In this document: in pieces, positions 61,584 to 64,000 of the stretch
Layout of the letters: every line of letters starts with the position of its first letter
How positions within the stretch are numbered: position 1 is the stretch's first letter
DNA from: MFD01213-c1 sp963704405
Lineage (GTDB): Bacteria; Planctomycetota; Phycisphaerae; Tepidisphaerales; Tepidisphaeraceae
Length of the DNA stretch: 64,000 nt
Assembly: GCA_963704405.1 (NCBI GenBank)
Contig: OY969903.1
Span: forward strand, 682,001-746,000
Direction of reading: 5' to 3'
The notes under the pieces: generated by a model
What the model was told of the DNA's origin: nothing
The model's input: the letters and a program-made list of their open reading frames with translations, nothing else
Database searches by the model: none
Position numbers and translations under genes: made by a program

Positions 61584-61633
61584 CCGTTCACGAGCCGTCC
61601 CAGATCACACAGTTCATAGATCCCAAGCGCCAA

Positions 61634-61664
61634 GTCGATGGTTCAAATCCCGTCTCTTGCCGCA
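61634..61664 (+). other. tRNA 3'-end-like fragment
   Basis: GTTCAAATCCC and a following CTTGCCG resemble the T arm and 3' acceptor strand of a tRNA, but the T stem is broken by mismatches and no 5' part is found. Possibly a remnant attachment site. Confidence 0.3.
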
Positions 61665-61839
61665 CGTAAGTCCTTATTTTTGATCAAGTTTGGCGGTGAT
61701 TATTGAGCCCATTATCATGACATAAGTTTTTATTGAGAAGAGATACACAGCGATATTTTCTTCAAAAAATAATTCTGTCCCATCATATCGGAGCGCCAAG
61801 ATTTGAACTTGCACATTTCCGAACGGCCGCAGGGATCGA

Positions 61840-61980
61840 GCACACCCGCTTAATGCTTGGTGTGCGGTGAACGCCATCCACCGTGAGGAGCACGTATTTC
61901 TGCTGCTCCGAACACGTTCATTCGTGGCGTTCACGTCACCGATTAGGTGACACGATCCCGGAGGTATTCCATCACCTCCG
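61840..61980. ncRNA. Candidate structured RNA (four adjoining hairpins)
   Basis: Four perfect stems lie almost end to end: GCACACC/GGTGTGC (61840-61865); GTGAACGCCA/TGGCGTTCAC (61867-61934), which encloses CGTG/CACG and GGAGCA/TGCTCC; GTCACC/GGTGAC (61935-61951); CGGAGGT/ACCTCCG (61959-61980). The stretch has no credible gene. The density of exact complementarity suggests an RNA or a DNA-level structure; the strand and family are unknown. Confidence 0.45.
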
Positions 61981-62370
61981 AACGGCATGGGAAATAACCA
62001 CAATTGCCGGAAGTTACACCGCACCAATGACGTTCGGACCTGCCGCCGTGGGACGATTCCCGCACCATTCCGTAATCGGCTCACAATGAGCGGGAACCGC
62101 CGGCAAGGAAGGCAACCCAATTTTCTGGTTGCGAGGGCAAAGGTTGTGGCAGCTTCTACGCGACGCCAGCCGGCGTCAAACGGTGGCTGCCGTTTTACCC
62201 GAGTCAACCAAGAAGGCGTAAAGGACATTCGATCGTTTGTCCTTTACGCCTCCGGGCGACCCTGTCCTTTTCCTTAACCCGTTCGTATTCGGTTAGTAGC
62301 CTCCCCCTCACCCCCTGTCGATAAAACCCGTTCGCCCGTCAGGGCGGTCGAAGACAACTTTGTTGGCTGA

Positions 62371-62442
62371 GACGAGGCCGGTTTGGTGGAGGAGCCCTGC
62401 GACGGAACCCGTGAGCCGCGTGAGCGGAAACCGGCCGAAGTC
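62371..62442 (+). ncRNA. Candidate structured RNA element upstream of a terminator
   Basis: A GAC/GTC plus GGCCGGTTT/AAACCGGCC helix (62371-62384 with 62428-62442) encloses a CCGC-GTGA-GCGG hairpin with a GNRA-type loop that stacks directly on it. A strong terminator stands 200 bases downstream with no gene between, so a non-coding transcript is possible. It does not match RNase P, tmRNA, SRP or 6S RNA as I know them. Confidence 0.35.
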
Positions 62443-62645
62443 GGGGGTAGCAACCATCGAACGAACAACGATTAAATCCTTGTGGCACAAGGCTGAAAAC
62501 AAATGGTCACCCCTCCCATAGTGGGGAAGGGTGTGGGGATACCCTTTGGCATCACTCCCAGGTCGGATTATCCTTGAAGAAGTCTTTGAGGTCAGCAAGT
62601 AGCGCCGAAGCATTCGGGCGGGGTATCACGCCCTCCGCTGAATTT

Positions 62646-62688
62646 GCCCGGAAGCCCTTAATATAATTAGGACTTCCGGGCTTTTTTT
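62646..62688 (+). terminator. Rho-independent terminator
   Basis: GCCCGGAAG and CTTCCGGGC, 18-base loop, then seven T. No protein gene ends nearby on the + strand (the ABC ATPase ends 1.06 kb upstream), so it may close a non-coding transcript. Confidence 0.75.
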
Positions 62689-62961
62689 ACGGGCAAACCG
62701 AAGCGGGAATTAAGGTCAATTGCCGAATTCCCTGAACACTGAATCCGGTATTGAAATCGGTACGAATTTGTGGTTTTTGTTCAGTTTTTGGCTTTGAAAT
62801 GAAACCTACCTCACTCGTCCCGATGCGCGGGTTCCTGCTCGTTCTTTGCCTTTTTGATCCTCTTCTGCACCTCTGGAGGATGGAGCGGACGCGTAAACCT
62901 AAAAATATTTAAATCAGTTAGACAAAATGACCCGCGACGCTGCTCTTATCAATTGAGAACG

Positions 62962-63474
62962 ATGAGATTTCCAACGGCTAATCCGCTCGTGCCGGTGTTG
63001 GTAGCCGGTCGGCCGGAAGGCTATGCCCTTCTCTATGACCGCCTCGGTCGATCGCTGCTGCGAGTGGCTCGCGTAATGTTGAACAACTCGGCCGAGGCTG
63101 AGGATGCCGTTCAGGATGTTTTTGTTGAGCTGGTCCGTCATCGTCAGCGGCTGACACAGGTCCAGGATTTGGACGCCTATGTCTTTACGATGCTGCGACA
63201 TGCTGTAAGCCGCAGATTGAAACGGCTGCAAAACGAAAAATGCCATCTGCGCCGCCTGCATCCAGTCGCCACAGTCGAACGAAGCGACCATTCATCGGAT
63301 GATCTGGCGGCGGCCCTTGCATCTTTGCCCACGGAGCAGCGTGAAGTCATTGCGCTCAAAATCGATGGCGGACTCACCTTCGCGCAGGTCGGTGAAATTC
63401 TGAATATCAGTCCAAACACTGCCGCCAGCCGGTACCGATATGCGATGGAAAAATTACGTCAAAGCCTGGAGTAA
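62962..63474 (+). CDS. ECF-type RNA polymerase sigma factor
   Basis: A 170-residue sigma-70 family protein with only regions 2 and 4. Region 2: GYALLYDRLGRSLLRVARVMLNNSAEAEDAVQDVFVELVRHR. Region 4: LASLPTEQREVIALKIDGGLTFAQVGEILNISPNTAASRYRYAMEKLRQSL. It redirects RNA polymerase to a stress or envelope regulon. ATG at 62962 starts the fold. The small genes that follow look like its anti-sigma partner. Confidence 0.9.
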   Translation: MRFPTANPLVPVLVAGRPEGYALLYDRLGRSLLRVARVMLNNSAEAEDAVQDVFVELVRHRQRLTQVQDLDAYVFTMLRHAVSRRLKRLQNEKCHLRRLHPVATVERSDHSSDDLAAALASLPTEQREVIALKIDGGLTFAQVGEILNISPNTAASRYRYAMEKLRQSLE

Positions 63475-63479
63475 CCGTT

Positions 63480-63578
63480 ATGCGTCCCGAATCAAGTCCT
63501 GCGGAATTAACTGAATTAGCGAATCGCTTATTTGCCCGATCGGTTGATGAGCCGACAGGTGCATTGCGAATCGTGTAA
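63480..63578 (+). CDS. Short anti-sigma-like N-terminal fragment
   Basis: 32 residues (MRPESSPAELTELANRLFAR...) five bases after the sigma gene. Its TAA overlaps the ATG of the next frame (TAATG). The sequence resembles the start of small anti-sigma-type proteins in which the next frame would be the continuation, so this is either a coupled mini-gene or one gene broken by a one-base loss at about 63,570. Confidence 0.45.
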   Translation: MRPESSPAELTELANRLFARSVDEPTGALRIV

Positions 63579-63814
63579 TGCAGTCTGTTGCGCACGAATT
63601 GGCATTGCCGCAGCAACCGTCCTCCGTCGGACAAGCGGGGGATTGGCAATGGGCGGCCATCGCGGCAGCAGTGCTGATCGTTATGAATCTATCCATGGTC
63701 TTCGCGTCGCAGACAGAATTTTTAGTTTGGTCCAGGCCCAATCGCGATCAAACCGCTTCTGAGATTCACGCCGTGCGGGTGCTTGAGGCTCAACAGGAAG
63801 GGGCATTCAAATGA
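63578..63814 (+). CDS. Small single-span membrane protein, anti-sigma-like
   Basis: A 78-residue protein, MQSVAHELALPQQPSSVGQAGDWQWAAIAAAVLIVMNLSMVFA..., with one membrane helix (residues 24-43). It follows the ECF sigma gene and the 32-codon frame, and its TGA overlaps the next ATG. It is likely part of the membrane control of the sigma factor; no cysteine zinc motif is seen. Confidence 0.6.
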   Translation: MQSVAHELALPQQPSSVGQAGDWQWAAIAAAVLIVMNLSMVFASQTEFLVWSRPNRDQTASEIHAVRVLEAQQEGAFK

Positions 63815-64000
63815 ACTTCGGACTGCTTTGGATCGATGCGCTGCTCATCTCGCTGCTATGGATCATGACGCTCGCAGCCTGCATTGGCCGGCTTAAACGC
63901 AAGCGGCTTCGATGGCTTTTGAACGGCCTATGCGCGGCCGTTCCAGCGCTGCTCCTGGGGGGATTTGCCTTCGCTGCGGCCGAGATGAAATTTGTTGCTC
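63811..64000 (+). CDS. Membrane protein, cut by the window end
   Basis: An open frame from the ATG that overlaps the preceding stop (ATGA): MNFGLLWIDALLISLLWIMTLAAC, then RLKRKRLRWLLNG and a second hydrophobic segment. At least two helices. Only 63 residues are visible; not recognised. Confidence 0.5.
   Translation, partial: MNFGLLWIDALLISLLWIMTLAACIGRLKRKRLRWLLNGLCAAVPALLLGGFAFAAAEMKFVA

Noticed and set aside
61674..62228. A minus-strand reading frame of 184 residues
   Set aside because: It runs through the hairpin cluster and a tRNA-like tail; sequence is rich in Arg/Cys/Ser without domain pattern, so probably not a gene.
62308..62613. A minus-strand reading frame of 101 residues
   Set aside because: It is antisense to the GNRA-capped structure and lacks a ribosome-binding site; no family recognised.

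Overview
Organism. The window looks like a planctomycete of the Phycisphaerae type. The supporting signs are two very large exported proteins that carry the planctomycete N-terminal motif (LEARLFFAV near 21.8 kb, LEQRRLLTA near 26.0 kb), a CPKCGYDLR-type zinc ribbon, GC-rich coding sequence, and mobile genes of a style common in that group. This assignment is inferred from content, not from a marker gene.

Layout. (1) 0-27.7 kb is ordinary chromosome: secreted proteins and a lipoprotein; an MFS carrier; a YwaF-like membrane protein; a VapBC-type pair; the SAM-cycle group ahcY, an ArsR-methyltransferase fusion and an embedded toxin-antitoxin pair whose toxin has an in-frame stop; an FAD oxidoreductase; a marR-clcB operon; a BI-1 family protein; alanine racemase; a frameshifted subtilase of about 1,530 codons; ilvN/H; a three-gene sugar-acid/lactone cluster; and an RTX-like surface protein. 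(2) 27,735-54,866 is a 27.1-kb integrative element inserted in tRNA-Ser(UGA). It is bounded by a perfect 46-bp direct repeat: the left copy is a 5' half-tRNA behind an orphaned promoter, and the right copy is part of the intact tRNA. (3) 54.9-64 kb is chromosome again: an IS630 remnant that has cut off the start of a peptide-ABC-transporter operon (binding protein, an unexpected AAA+ ATPase, two permeases, a double ATPase); a 1.4-kb non-coding stretch rich in perfect hairpins; and an ECF sigma factor with small membrane proteins.

The element. Its left third is a defence-like module: Fic protein, MmeI-like DNA methyltransferase, ImmA/IrrE-type protease, DUF4411 PIN-like protein, SF2 helicase and GIY-YIG nuclease. 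An 18-bp direct repeat brackets this module. Next come two small HTH proteins and a primase/DUF3987 protein whose gene ends in a 22-bp perfect inverted repeat made of GTTGAC units. The right third, 44.4-52.1 kb, is a complete integron: an intI gene with the integron-specific insert, a divergent attI/Pc region, and an array of 12 cassettes on the opposite strand separated by 11 attC-type sites of about 100 bp in three sequence families. The array ends at an IS110-family remnant. RHH, AlpA and Xre-type regulators and the element's own tyrosine integrase close the right end.

Most interesting. An integron is nested inside a tRNA-targeted integrative element. In addition, the integrase reading frame runs through attR, so that in a circular form it would fuse in frame with the first gene of the left end.
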